NCBI RefSeq assembly: GCF_900107995.1
Contig: NZ_FNUM01000007.1
Span: 155,711 to 219,710 of the forward strand
Source of the DNA: Alcanivorax sp. DSM 26293
Lineage (GTDB): Bacteria > Pseudomonadota > Gammaproteobacteria > Pseudomonadales > Alcanivoracaceae
Reading direction: 5' to 3'
DNA length: 64,000 bases
Below are positions 1 to 9,985 of the stretch, one piece after another. Positions within the stretch are counted from its first letter, which is position 1. Every line of letters begins with the position of its first letter. The position numbers were made by a program, and so were the translations under genes. Below the pieces are notes generated by a model. That model searched no databases and had not been told where the DNA came from. It saw only the letters and a list, made by a program, of their open reading frames with translations.

Positions 1-146
1 TGGGAGACTGTAGTCAGTCCTGCCTGATTCAGCTCATGCAGCAAACATCGCTCATAAACTGATTCCATAAAACCAGGCCCCATATGCCGGTGCACTTCGA
101 TAGCACAGCCAATAATGGTTCCTGTCAGCTCATCGTTTTCCAGCAT
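1..146 (-). CDS. GxxExxY protein (PDDEXK_3 family), partial at window edge
   Basis: Reading the minus strand from an ATG at 146 gives an open frame that runs off the left edge, 48 codons so far. It begins MLENDELTGTIIGCAIEVH and continues with GPGFMESVYERCLLHEL, which contains the G-x-x-E-S-V-Y signature that names the GxxExxY family (PD-(D/E)XK-like, PF13366). The start is supported by an AAAGGAAG Shine-Dalgarno just upstream. The family's biological role is not settled. A three-unit 9-bp tandem repeat lies between this gene and parE. The 3' two thirds of the gene are outside the window. Confidence 0.75.
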   Translation of the reverse strand, partial: MLENDELTGTIIGCAIEVHRHMGPGFMESVYERCLLHELNQAGLTTVS

Positions 147-217
147 GGCTTCCTTTCCAATGCTGCTTCGATTTACCACAAAGAGATCAGAGCGCACGAA
201 GAGATTTATCTTTTCAT

Positions 218-244
218 CTCTGTGAACTCTGTGCCCTCTGTGGT
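218..244. repeat. three tandem 9-bp units CTCTGTGNN
   Basis: CTCTGTGAA, CTCTGTGCC and CTCTGTGGT follow each other without a gap, seven bases before the parE stop codon and upstream of the GxxExxY start. From general knowledge, CACAGAG-type tandem repeats are often seen beside GxxExxY genes in bacterial genomes; that association is recalled, not tested here. Confidence 0.7.
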
Positions 245-250
245 GAAAAA

Positions 251-2137
251 TCAGATCTCAGCCAGATTCCCTTTCTCTTCCAGCCAGATTTTGCGATCGG
301 AGGCGCGCTTCTTGCTCAGCAACATATCCATCAGCTGGTGGGTGTCGTCGCCGCCGGTCACTTCCAGACGTACCAGCCGGCGGGTGTCCCGGGCCATGGT
401 GGTTTCGCGCAGTTGTAGCGGGTTCATCTCGCCCAGGCCCTTGAAGCGGGTGACATTGACCTTGCCGCGTTTCTTCTCGGCCTTGATGCGGTCCAGCACC
501 CCTTCGCGCTCTTCCTTGTCCAGGGCGTAGTACACGTCCTTTCCCACATCGATGCGGTACAGCGGAGGCATGGCCACGAACACATGACCGTTCTTCACCA
601 GCGCCGGGAAATGGCGCAGGAACAGGGCGCAGATCAGGGTGGCGATGTGCAGACCGTCAGAATCCGCATCGGCGAGGATACACACCTTGCCGTAACGCAG
701 GCCGCCCAGATCATCACTGCCCGGCTCGATACCCAGTGCCACAGCGATATCGTGAATTTCCTGACTGCCCAGCACCTCGGCGGAATCCACTTCCCAGGTG
801 TTCATGATCTTGCCGCGCAGGGGCATGATGGCCTGGTAGACCCGGTCCCGGGCCTGCTTGGCAGAGCCTCCCGCCGAGTCCCCTTCCACCAGAAAGATTT
901 CACTCTGGGAAGGGTCGTCGCTGGTGCAGTCAGCCAGCTTGCCGGGCAATGCCGGGCCACTGGTGACTTTCTTGCGAGTGACTTTCTTGGCAGCGCGCAG
1001 TCGCTTCTGGGCATTGTTGATGCACAGGTCCGCCAGCTTCTCGGCCTCATCGGTGTGCTGGTTCAACCACAGGGAAAACGCATCCTTGACCACGCCGGAG
1101 ACAAACGCGGCGGTCTGCCGGGAACTGAGACGCTCCTTGGTCTGGCCAGCGAACTGCGGGTCCTGCATCTTGACACTGAGCACATAGGCAACCCGGTCCC
1201 AGATATCTTCCGGGGTCAGTTTGACACCACGGGGCAGCAGGTTGCGGAACTCACAGAACTCGCGCATGGCTTCCAGCAAGCCAGAGCGCAGCCCATTCAC
1301 GTGAGTCCCCCCCTGGGGAGTGGGAATCAAGTTAACGTAGGATTCCTGCACCAGCTCGCCACCTTCCGGTAGCCACATCACCGCCCAGTCCACCGCTTCG
1401 GTTTCTGCGCTCATGGCGCCATTGAAGGGTTCATCCGGTACCCGCTCCCAGCCCCGGCCGGATTCCAGCAGGTATTCGATCAGGCCATCGGCGAACTGCC
1501 AGCTGTCGGTTTCGCCGCTGACCTGGTTGTCCAGGGTGACCAGCAGGCCCGGGCACAACACCGCCTTGGCGCGCAGCAGATGCTTGAGCCTGGACACGGA
1601 AATCTTCGGGGAATCGAAGTATTTGGCATCGGGCCAGAAACGCAGAATCGTGCCGGTGTTGCGCTTACCGACGGTGTCGACCACTTCCAGGTCGCTGCGT
1701 TTTTCGCCATCACCGAATTCCATGCGGTGCAGCTGGCCATCCCGTTTCACCAGGATCTCCAGCTTGGTGGACAGGGCATTCACGACCGAGACGCCCACCC
1801 CGTGCAGACCACCGCTGAACTGGTAGTTGTTGTTGGAGAACTTGCCGCCGGAATGCAACGTGGACAGGATCACTTCCACACCAGGCTTTTTCTGCACCGG
1901 GTGCATGTCCACCGGCATGCCGCGACCATCATCTTCCACTTCCACCCCGCCATCCTTCAGCAGCGTGACCTTGATGGATTTGGCATGGCCGGCCAGGGCT
2001 TCATCCACGGAGTTGTCGATGACTTCCTGGGCCAGGTGATTGGGGCGGGAGGTATCGGTGTACATCCCCGGGCGCTTGCGCACCGGGTCGAGGCCCGACA
2101 ACACTTCAATATTTTCGGACGTATACGTATTGGCCAT
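251..2137 (-). CDS. parE: DNA topoisomerase IV subunit B
   Basis: ParE is the ATPase subunit of topoisomerase IV, which decatenates daughter chromosomes together with ParC. The 628-residue length fits the family. The GHKL ATP-binding site is seen as EVIDNSVDEALAGHA (about residue 40), DDGRGMPVD (about 70) and GLHGVGVSVVNAL (about 110). The Toprim domain shows EIFLVEGDSAGGSAK near 413 and the metal-binding ADADSDGLHIATL near 490, the form typical of ParE rather than GyrB. No parC gene is visible on this side. The gene follows yqiA, cpdA, yqiB and nudF in the same order as in E. coli, and the gap to yqiA is filled by a heptad-repeat palindrome. The start is ATG at 2137 with only a weak ribosome-binding site. 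Confidence 0.97.
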   Translation of the reverse strand: MANTYTSENIEVLSGLDPVRKRPGMYTDTSRPNHLAQEVIDNSVDEALAGHAKSIKVTLLKDGGVEVEDDGRGMPVDMHPVQKKPGVEVILSTLHSGGKFSNNNYQFSGGLHGVGVSVVNALSTKLEILVKRDGQLHRMEFGDGEKRSDLEVVDTVGKRNTGTILRFWPDAKYFDSPKISVSRLKHLLRAKAVLCPGLLVTLDNQVSGETDSWQFADGLIEYLLESGRGWERVPDEPFNGAMSAETEAVDWAVMWLPEGGELVQESYVNLIPTPQGGTHVNGLRSGLLEAMREFCEFRNLLPRGVKLTPEDIWDRVAYVLSVKMQDPQFAGQTKERLSSRQTAAFVSGVVKDAFSLWLNQHTDEAEKLADLCINNAQKRLRAAKKVTRKKVTSGPALPGKLADCTSDDPSQSEIFLVEGDSAGGSAKQARDRVYQAIMPLRGKIMNTWEVDSAEVLGSQEIHDIAVALGIEPGSDDLGGLRYGKVCILADADSDGLHIATLICALFLRHFPALVKNGHVFVAMPPLYRIDVGKDVYYALDKEEREGVLDRIKAEKKRGKVNVTRFKGLGEMNPLQLRETTMARDTRRLVRLEVTGGDDTHQLMDMLLSKKRASDRKIWLEEKGNLAEI

Positions 2138-2152
2138 AGATTTTCCAGAAGC

Positions 2153-2225
2153 GCCAGACGCATGACGCCAGACGCTGAACGCTTGGCAAGATCAAGCGTC
2201 TGGCGTCTGGCCTCGGGCATCAGGC
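2153..2225. repeat. heptad-repeat palindrome A (GCCAGAC units)
   Basis: The left arm (2153-2187) is five 7-bp units: GCCAGAC, GCATGAC, GCCAGAC, GCTGAAC, GCTTGGC. The right arm (2193-2225) is the imperfect reverse complement, with GTCTGGC twice, then CTCGGGC and ATCAGGC. The element fills the parE-yqiA gap, and its right end covers the yqiA stop codon (2220-2222) and last residues. Confidence 0.85.
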
Positions 2226-2810
2226 GTGTATTTCAATACCACAAAACCGCAGTATCAGCGGAATGAAGGCGTCAAAGTTATCAAAGCCGTGGCTGCCACC
2301 CAAGCCGCAATAGCGGTGACAGTCCCCGTAATAGTCCCAGCCGTCTTCCCAATCGAGGGTTTCATCGCCGGTCTGGGTGAGCAGAAGCAGGTTTTCCGGC
2401 TGGCTGATGGCCGGCACTTCATAGCGCTTCAGCTCGTCCAGCCAGGCCGGATTGAATTCCCAGGCCTCGCCGGTGTGATAGTTATGCTGGATACCTGTGT
2501 ATTTGTCCAGTAGTCGCCATGGTCGAACGGCAGGATTTACGATTACCGCCTGCAAATCATGGTGCTCGGCCAGCCAGGTGGCATAGAACCCTCCCAGGGA
2601 CGAACCCAGCAGCGCCACCGGACCCGCTCCGGCAATCACCGCATCCAGCTCCGCCATGGCTGCCTTGGGCTCCACCGGCAGCGCCGGCACATGCAACCGC
2701 TCCGGACAACCGGCGCGCTCGAACACCTCTCGCAACAGGGTCGCCTTGTGGGACGCCGGGGAGCTGTTGAAGCCGTGGATATAGATGAGAGAGGTTTCGG
2801 GAACCGACAT
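2220..2810 (-). CDS. yqiA: YqiA-like alpha/beta-hydrolase (esterase)
   Basis: This is a small esterase of the YqiA/YcfP type: an alpha/beta-hydrolase fold with no lid, activity on short acyl esters, physiological substrate unknown. The protein starts MSVPETSLIYIHGFNSSPAS, with the oxyanion HG motif; the nucleophile elbow is LLGSSLGGFYATWL and the catalytic His is in GGSHGFDNFD near the C terminus. The frame stays open to a TTG at 2822, but the ATG at 2810 is preferred because it begins the usual family N terminus; neither has a strong ribosome-binding site. It lies between cpdA and parE, as in E. coli. Both flanks are heptad palindromes, and the C-terminal codons lie inside one of them. Confidence 0.88.
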   Translation of the reverse strand: MSVPETSLIYIHGFNSSPASHKATLLREVFERAGCPERLHVPALPVEPKAAMAELDAVIAGAGPVALLGSSLGGFYATWLAEHHDLQAVIVNPAVRPWRLLDKYTGIQHNYHTGEAWEFNPAWLDELKRYEVPAISQPENLLLLTQTGDETLDWEDGWDYYGDCHRYCGLGGSHGFDNFDAFIPLILRFCGIEIHA

Positions 2811-2820
2811 GAGAAGAGCC

Positions 2821-2942
2821 AATTGATAATTGAGAATGGATAATTGATAACGAAAGAGCCTCTCAGGCCCCGGACAAGTTGTCCATTATCAATTGAGGAT
2901 TCACGGTTTTAGCTATCAATTATCCATTCTCAATTATCAATT
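2821..2942. repeat. heptad-repeat palindrome B (AATTGAT units), perfect 29-bp arms
   Basis: The left arm is 2821-2849 and the right arm 2914-2942; they are exact reverse complements over 29 bp. Each arm is four 7-bp units plus one base (AATTGAT, AATTGAG, AATGGAT, AATTGAT). The 64-bp centre holds a short dyad (GGACAAGTTGTCC) followed by another partial arm copy (ATTATCAATTGAGG). The element fills the gap between yqiA and the cpdA stop codon (2945-2947). Confidence 0.93.
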
Positions 2943-2944
2943 AA

Positions 2945-3751
2945 TCAGTATCCCTTGACGCTGAAGTCCACCTCAAAGGTAATCCCCTCCACCCGACTGA
3001 CAGCGGTGTCGATGCGGCCATCCGGATACAGGTCCAGCCAGCGGTAACCGGGATTGCTCTCGTCCACGGCGAAGTCTTCGCTTTTCGGTTTGAACTGCAC
3101 ACAGGTACTGGGCACGGCCAGCAGGCGGACGCCATTGCGCTGGTCATCGTATTCCTGGTGCACGTGACCCCAGATAATGGCGCGCACACGGGGGTGGCGG
3201 TCTATGACGGCAAAAAACTGCTCGGCGCTGCCCACCACCTGAGTGTCCAGCCAGGCGCAGTCCATGGGCACCGGATGGTGATGCAGGCAGACCATCAGGT
3301 GTTCACCACGGGCGTTGGCCAGGGCCTCATCGAGAAATTTCAGGTCTTCGTCAAACAGGTCACCGGGGACTTCGCCAGGAATGGTGGAGTCGAGCATGAC
3401 AATGGTCCAGTTGCCGATCTCCAGCACACAGGGACTCATACGCTCGCGGTCACAATCCAGGGCCTGCAGCATGGGGGCCGGTTTGTCGTGGTTGCCTTCC
3501 AACCAGTAAACCGGCGCGCTGAACGATGACAGGGCCTGACCGAGTCGCTGGTAGGATTCAAAGGAGGCATCCTGGGAGAGATCCCCGGTGGCCAGGATCA
3601 GGTCCGGGCTGGGCTGCTCGCGACGGATCAGTTCCAGCACTTTTTCCAGACTGAACTGGGTATTCAGACCCAACAGCTTGCCTTGCGTATCGGCAAACAG
3701 ATGGCAGTCCGATAACTGCACCACTCGAAGGGGCTGCAACTGCTGCGTCAA
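2945..3751 (-). CDS. cpdA: 3',5'-cyclic-AMP phosphodiesterase CpdA
   Basis: CpdA hydrolyses cAMP to AMP and lowers CRP/Vfr signalling. The class III metallophosphoesterase motifs are present in order: LSDCHLFAD (D-x-H), GDLSQDASFE, GNHDKP, HHHPVPMD and GHVHQEYD. The frame is open to a GTG at 3802, but that codon sits almost on its own ribosome-binding site. A TTG at 3751 has GGGAG eight bases upstream and gives MTQQLQPLRVVQLSDCHLF, matching the usual family N terminus, so it is used here (268 residues). The start codon remains the uncertain point. The gene lies between the DUF1249/nudF pair and yqiA. Confidence 0.9.
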   Translation of the reverse strand: MTQQLQPLRVVQLSDCHLFADTQGKLLGLNTQFSLEKVLELIRREQPSPDLILATGDLSQDASFESYQRLGQALSSFSAPVYWLEGNHDKPAPMLQALDCDRERMSPCVLEIGNWTIVMLDSTIPGEVPGDLFDEDLKFLDEALANARGEHLMVCLHHHPVPMDCAWLDTQVVGSAEQFFAVIDRHPRVRAIIWGHVHQEYDDQRNGVRLLAVPSTCVQFKPKSEDFAVDESNPGYRWLDLYPDGRIDTAVSRVEGITFEVDFSVKGY

Positions 3752-3931
3752 GATCCCCGCTCCCGTCCTCGATTTATTATTCCCGTTTGGGGGGCCAAAC
3801 ACCGCCTCCCGAGCATTCCCTCAATACTCTTCAATCACTTATAACCAAGATGATGGCACTTTTCTAGGAAAGACGTTCCAGATCAGGAAGTGGTTAGCAA
3901 TTCTTTACAGCCGCATGCATTCCGGCAGCAT

Positions 3932-4389
3932 TCAGGAATTCCCGGTCACTCGCTGGCGCCAGTCCTGACCGCCATCGCGCCCATGATCATGGACATGACG
4001 TAGCCACTCGGCCAGAAAGCGGTTCCATTGCACTTTTTCATCACGCTGGTGCATATGGCGGTTGGGGTAGGCGTAGCGGGCATTCACCCGCCGGAAGGGG
4101 CGCGCCTCGGTGACTTCCGCCAGCCGGGCATCGTGATAAAGCCGCACCGTCAGCCGCGATGCCGGCAGCACATCCAGTAACTCCTGATCCTCCAGGCGCA
4201 CGGTGGTGGTGTAGGGGGAGCGCTCCAGCACTCGCATCTGCAAAGTGTGGGTGTGGTGGCTGTGGCCCAGCTCCACATTCATGCTGTCGCGCTCTCCCAT
4301 GGCATTCATCAGCGGCAACATGCGGGCATAGTTTTCCTCGCACTGACTCATCAGCGCGCGGAAATCCAGCCGGTAGCGGTCGCGTCGCT

Positions 4390-4393
<4 letters not shown>
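3932..4393 (-). CDS. yqiB: DUF1249 (YqiB-like) protein
   Basis: This is a soluble protein of about 153 residues matching the DUF1249/YqiB family by context and features. It starts MKRRDRYRLDFRALMSQCEE, has a basic middle and the aromatic motif NARYAYPNRHMHQRDEKVQW typical of the family. Its function is unknown. The ATG at 4393 overlaps the nudF stop in an ATGA tetranucleotide, which argues for translational coupling. An upstream in-frame start at 4441 would lie inside nudF and is not used. The nudF-yqiB-cpdA order is conserved in gammaproteobacteria. Confidence 0.88.
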
Positions 4394-6931
<2,538 letters not shown>

Positions 6932-7050
6932 CTATACGCCAGCGCCCAACAGCCGAACAACCGCGGAACTGGCCCAAACAGGCGGTGTTAATTTTCTGTA
7001 CTTGCCAGTACCATAATGATTAACCAGACACACAAAAAGAGTGCACCAGA

Positions 7051-8478
7051 ATGAAGCGTAGCCCGGCAACGCCCCTAGTTCTTCTTCTTACCTCACTGGC
7101 CAGTGCCGTTCAGGCCGCTGACCTTACTGAAGTCGCCAACGCAGCCTGGAGCTACGACGGCACCTGGCGCGCCGCCCGCCAGACCTGGGAAGCGGATCAG
7201 GAAACGCTGGTACAGGGGCGGGCCGCGCTGCTGCCGACCATCGATGCCAGCCACCGCCATTCGGAAATCAACCAAACCTACGAATCGACGGGTGACCTGG
7301 AGATAGACGGTAGATCTCGTTCCACCTCGGTGACGCTAACGCAACCGCTGTTCCGCCTGGATGCCTTCTACGGCTACAAGGAAGCCAAGTCGCTGACCTC
7401 CGTAGCCCAGGCCGAGTTCTACCAGTCCCGCCAGGATTTCGTGCTGCGCGTGGCGCAGGGCTACTTCGGCGTGCTGCGCGCCTGGGACACCCTGGTGTCC
7501 GCCCAGGCCGAGGAGAAGGCGATCAGCCGGCAGCTGGAACAATCCCAGGAACGTTTCGACGTGGGCCTGGTGGCCAGCACCGATGTGGAAGAAGCGCGCG
7601 CCGCCTACGACCTGGCCCGGGTGAACCTGATCGTCGCCGAGCAGGAATTCGATATCGCCCGCGACCAGTTAGAAACACTCACTGGTCGTAAATGGGAGAC
7701 GCTGGCGGAGTTGCGCGACAATCTGCCGATGGAGGGGCCGCAACCGTCAAAAATGAATGCCTGGATCGATAAGGCCGCGTACCAGAATCCGCAGATTCTC
7801 GCCGCCCGCTACAGCGCCAAAGCAGCGGGTTTTACGGCCGACCGACAACTGGGGGCCATGCTTCCAAAGGTTCAATTGTTCGCTGAGTATCAGCACAACC
7901 ACAATACCGATCCAAGCGTCTCGGGAGGCGATCCCGGCAATCAACTCACGCAATTCTACTCGACGCAACCGGACACTAATTCAAAGACTATCGGCATTGA
8001 AGTAACCGTGCCGCTGTTCCGCGGTGGCGGCCTCAACAGCCAGCGCAAGCAGGCGGCCCTGCTCGCCGACGCCGCCGGCCAGCGGTACCAGCAGACGATT
8101 CGCGACATCAGCCAGCAGGCGCGCACGTTCTACCGCACCGTGGAAGCCGACGCCCTGCGCGTGGAAGCCCGCCGCCAGGCGATCCGCTCCACCCGTTCCG
8201 CCCTGGAAGCCACCCAGTCCGGCTACGAAGTGGGCACCCGTAACGTGGTCGACGTGCTCAACGCCCAACAGGCGCTGTACGCCGCCGAGCGCGACTATGC
8301 CAACGCCCGTTACGACTACATCATCAACTCCCTGACCCTGAAATCCACCACCGGCGACCTGCAGCAGGGCGACCTGGCGGCCATCAACCAGTGGCTGTCA
8401 GAGACCGACACCCTGAACATCTACCAGCCGGATCTGGAAGGCCGCAGCGACGCCCTGGTACCGGACGCGCGATACTGA
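7051..8478 (+). CDS. tolC: TolC-family outer-membrane efflux/secretion channel
   Basis: This is the outer-membrane channel of tripartite efflux pumps and type I secretion. The N terminus MKRSPATPLVLLLTSLASAVQAAD is a signal peptide with cleavage after the AQA-like site. The mature protein shows the duplicated long helical segments of the family: VLRVAQGYFGVLRAWDTLVS and EQSQERFDVGLVASTDVEEA in the first half, and GYEVGTRNVVDVLNAQQALY in the second. Length 475 residues. It is divergent from thiC and close to the parE block, as tolC is in E. coli. A strong hairpin terminator inside heptad palindrome C follows. Confidence 0.93.
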   Translation: MKRSPATPLVLLLTSLASAVQAADLTEVANAAWSYDGTWRAARQTWEADQETLVQGRAALLPTIDASHRHSEINQTYESTGDLEIDGRSRSTSVTLTQPLFRLDAFYGYKEAKSLTSVAQAEFYQSRQDFVLRVAQGYFGVLRAWDTLVSAQAEEKAISRQLEQSQERFDVGLVASTDVEEARAAYDLARVNLIVAEQEFDIARDQLETLTGRKWETLAELRDNLPMEGPQPSKMNAWIDKAAYQNPQILAARYSAKAAGFTADRQLGAMLPKVQLFAEYQHNHNTDPSVSGGDPGNQLTQFYSTQPDTNSKTIGIEVTVPLFRGGGLNSQRKQAALLADAAGQRYQQTIRDISQQARTFYRTVEADALRVEARRQAIRSTRSALEATQSGYEVGTRNVVDVLNAQQALYAAERDYANARYDYIINSLTLKSTTGDLQQGDLAAINQWLSETDTLNIYQPDLEGRSDALVPDARY

Positions 8479-8484
8479 AAGAGC

Positions 8485-8646
8485 AATTAATAGTTAATAA
8501 TGAATAATTAATAACGACGCGCTTACAGCGCATGCCCTGCTGAAAGCAAAGAGGCCGCGCCCAACTCTGGGCGCGGCCTCTTTGCTTTCAGGATAAAAAA
8601 ACGTTGTCTCACGAAACTATTAATTATTCATTATTAACTATTAATT
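8485..8646. repeat. composite heptad palindrome C with central terminator hairpin
   Basis: Exact 29-bp inverted arms (8485-8513 and 8618-8646) are built from four 7-bp units (AATTAAT, AGTTAAT, AATGAAT, AATTAAT) plus one base. Between them is a perfect 24-bp stem with a 4-base loop (8540-8591) whose GC core is GAGGCCGCGCCCA. The right arm extends 23 bp into the waaA coding sequence and supplies its stop codon. Elements G and H share the architecture and core. Confidence 0.95.
8540..8591. terminator. bidirectional hairpin terminator between tolC and waaA
   Basis: A perfect 24-bp stem (8540-8563 with 8568-8591) and loop ACTC. The outer stem carries A-rich (AAAGCAAAG) and T-rich (CTTTGCTTT) sides, so it can end transcripts from both convergent genes. 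Confidence 0.88.
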
Positions 8647-9895
8647 TCCCGACCAACCCCAGCCCTTTCTCCAGTGCCCCACGATTGGCTTCGACAACCG
8701 CCGCCGCTGCCTGCCCCTGATGCTGGCGTTGCGCCGGGTTACGGAACAGGCCCTGCAGGGTAATGGCCAGGGCATCCGCATCCTCTACCAGGGTCAGGGC
8801 GCCAGCGTCATCCAGCAGCCCCGAGATGGCGGTGAAGTTGTGCAGGTGCGGGCCAGTCACAACCGGCTTTCCCCAGCCTGCGGGTTCCAGCAAATTGTGC
8901 CCCCCCACCGGCACCAGGGAACCGCCCACAAAGGCCACGTCCGCCACCCCAAACAGCATCAACAGCTCCCCCATGGTATCAGCCAGGTACACCTGGGTGT
9001 CCGCGGTGACGGTGTCCTGTTTGCTTCGCCGGGCCAGCCCCAACCCTTGCTGACGGATCAACTGGGCGACGCCGTCGAAACGCTCCGGGTGCCGGGGCAC
9101 CAGCACCAGCAAGGTCTGCGGTGCCGTTTCCAGCAACGCCTTGTGCGCTGCCAGCACCGGCTCGTCTTCACCGGGATGGGTACTGGCGGCGATCCACACC
9201 GGACGCTCGCCAATAGCGGCACGTAAATCCCCTGCCGCCTGACGCACAGCATCATCCAAACTCATGTCGAATTTCACGCTGCCGATGGCATGGACCCGTT
9301 CCGGCCAGGCACCCAGAGCCACATAGCGTTTCGCCTCCACCGGGGTCTGCACCGCCAGGGCATCGAAGCGCGCCATCATGGGCCGCACCAGACGGGGAAA
9401 CTTGCGGTAGCCCCGGTAGCTTTTCTCCGACAGCCGCCCGTTCATCAGCATCAGTTTGGCTCCGTGACGCTTCACCGCCGCACACAGGTTGGGCCACAAC
9501 TCGGTTTCCAGCACGATCACCGTTTTCGGATCAAAAGCGCGCAGAAAACGGTTCAATGCCGTGGGCAGCTCCCAGGGGCAATACACATGGGTCACCCGGT
9601 CACCGAACAGGGCTTTCACCCGCTCCGAACCGGTGGGCGTGGTGGTAGTCACCAGCAGCGGCGTATCCGGGTAATCCGCCAGCAACCGCTCGATCATCGG
9701 CACCGCCGCCAGGGTTTCCCCCACCGACACCGCATGAACCCAGAGACTGTTTTTCAGGGTACCGGGCCGGTATCCCCAGGCCATGCGCTCCTTCCAGCGC
9801 TGACGATAGGCCGGCGCCTGCCGCCCGCGCAGCCACAGCCGCAGGAACAGAAAGGGAAGCAGCAGATACCAGAGGGCGGAATAAAAAATACGCAT
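8624..9895 (-). CDS. waaA: 3-deoxy-D-manno-octulosonic acid transferase
   Basis: WaaA (KdtA, GT30) adds Kdo residues to lipid IVA at the inner membrane. The protein starts MRIFYSALWYLLLPFLFLRL, an N-terminal membrane anchor, and has the conserved VHAVSVGETLAAVPM containing the catalytic Glu, ETELWPNL in the Rossmann half, and GGSLVPVGGHNLLEPAGWGK in the C-terminal nucleotide-binding half. At 423 residues it is family-sized. The last residues, LIVNNE, and the TAA stop are encoded by the right arm of heptad palindrome C, so the natural C terminus may have been replaced. It converges with tolC. Confidence 0.96.
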   Translation of the reverse strand: MRIFYSALWYLLLPFLFLRLWLRGRQAPAYRQRWKERMAWGYRPGTLKNSLWVHAVSVGETLAAVPMIERLLADYPDTPLLVTTTTPTGSERVKALFGDRVTHVYCPWELPTALNRFLRAFDPKTVIVLETELWPNLCAAVKRHGAKLMLMNGRLSEKSYRGYRKFPRLVRPMMARFDALAVQTPVEAKRYVALGAWPERVHAIGSVKFDMSLDDAVRQAAGDLRAAIGERPVWIAASTHPGEDEPVLAAHKALLETAPQTLLVLVPRHPERFDGVAQLIRQQGLGLARRSKQDTVTADTQVYLADTMGELLMLFGVADVAFVGGSLVPVGGHNLLEPAGWGKPVVTGPHLHNFTAISGLLDDAGALTLVEDADALAITLQGLFRNPAQRQHQGQAAAAVVEANRGALEKGLGLVGKLIVNNE

Positions 9896-9907
9896 AGGGC
9901 TTCTTGT

Positions 9908-9942
9908 GTCGGACGTCGGACGTCGGACGTCTGACGCCCGAC
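9908..9942. repeat. one-sided heptad array D (GTCGGAC units)
   Basis: Five direct 7-bp units: GTCGGAC three times, then GTCTGAC and GCCCGAC. Unlike the other loci, no inverted partner arm is visible. It lies just upstream of waaA in the divergent waaA/oxidoreductase intergenic region. Confidence 0.85.
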
Positions 9943-9946
9943 CTGT

Positions 9947-9960
9947 CTATGCTAGCATAG
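9947..9960. promoter_or_regulatory. perfect 14-bp palindrome CTATGCTAGCATAG in divergent promoter region
   Basis: An exact palindrome 26 bp upstream of the oxidoreductase ATG and 52 bp upstream of waaA. It contains -10-like TATGCT on both strands, so it could be a symmetric -10 region or an operator. No regulator can be assigned. Confidence 0.4.
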
Positions 9961-9985
9961 CGGCAACTTTCTCCGATGGTGAGCC

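Noticed and set aside
2153..2225. CRISPR-like array
   Set aside because: Units are only 7 bp, contiguous without spacers, and arranged as inverted arms. No cas gene is near.
8485..8646. Insertion sequence
   Set aside because: The element has inverted arms but is only 162 bp and encodes no transposase; no target-site duplication could be established.
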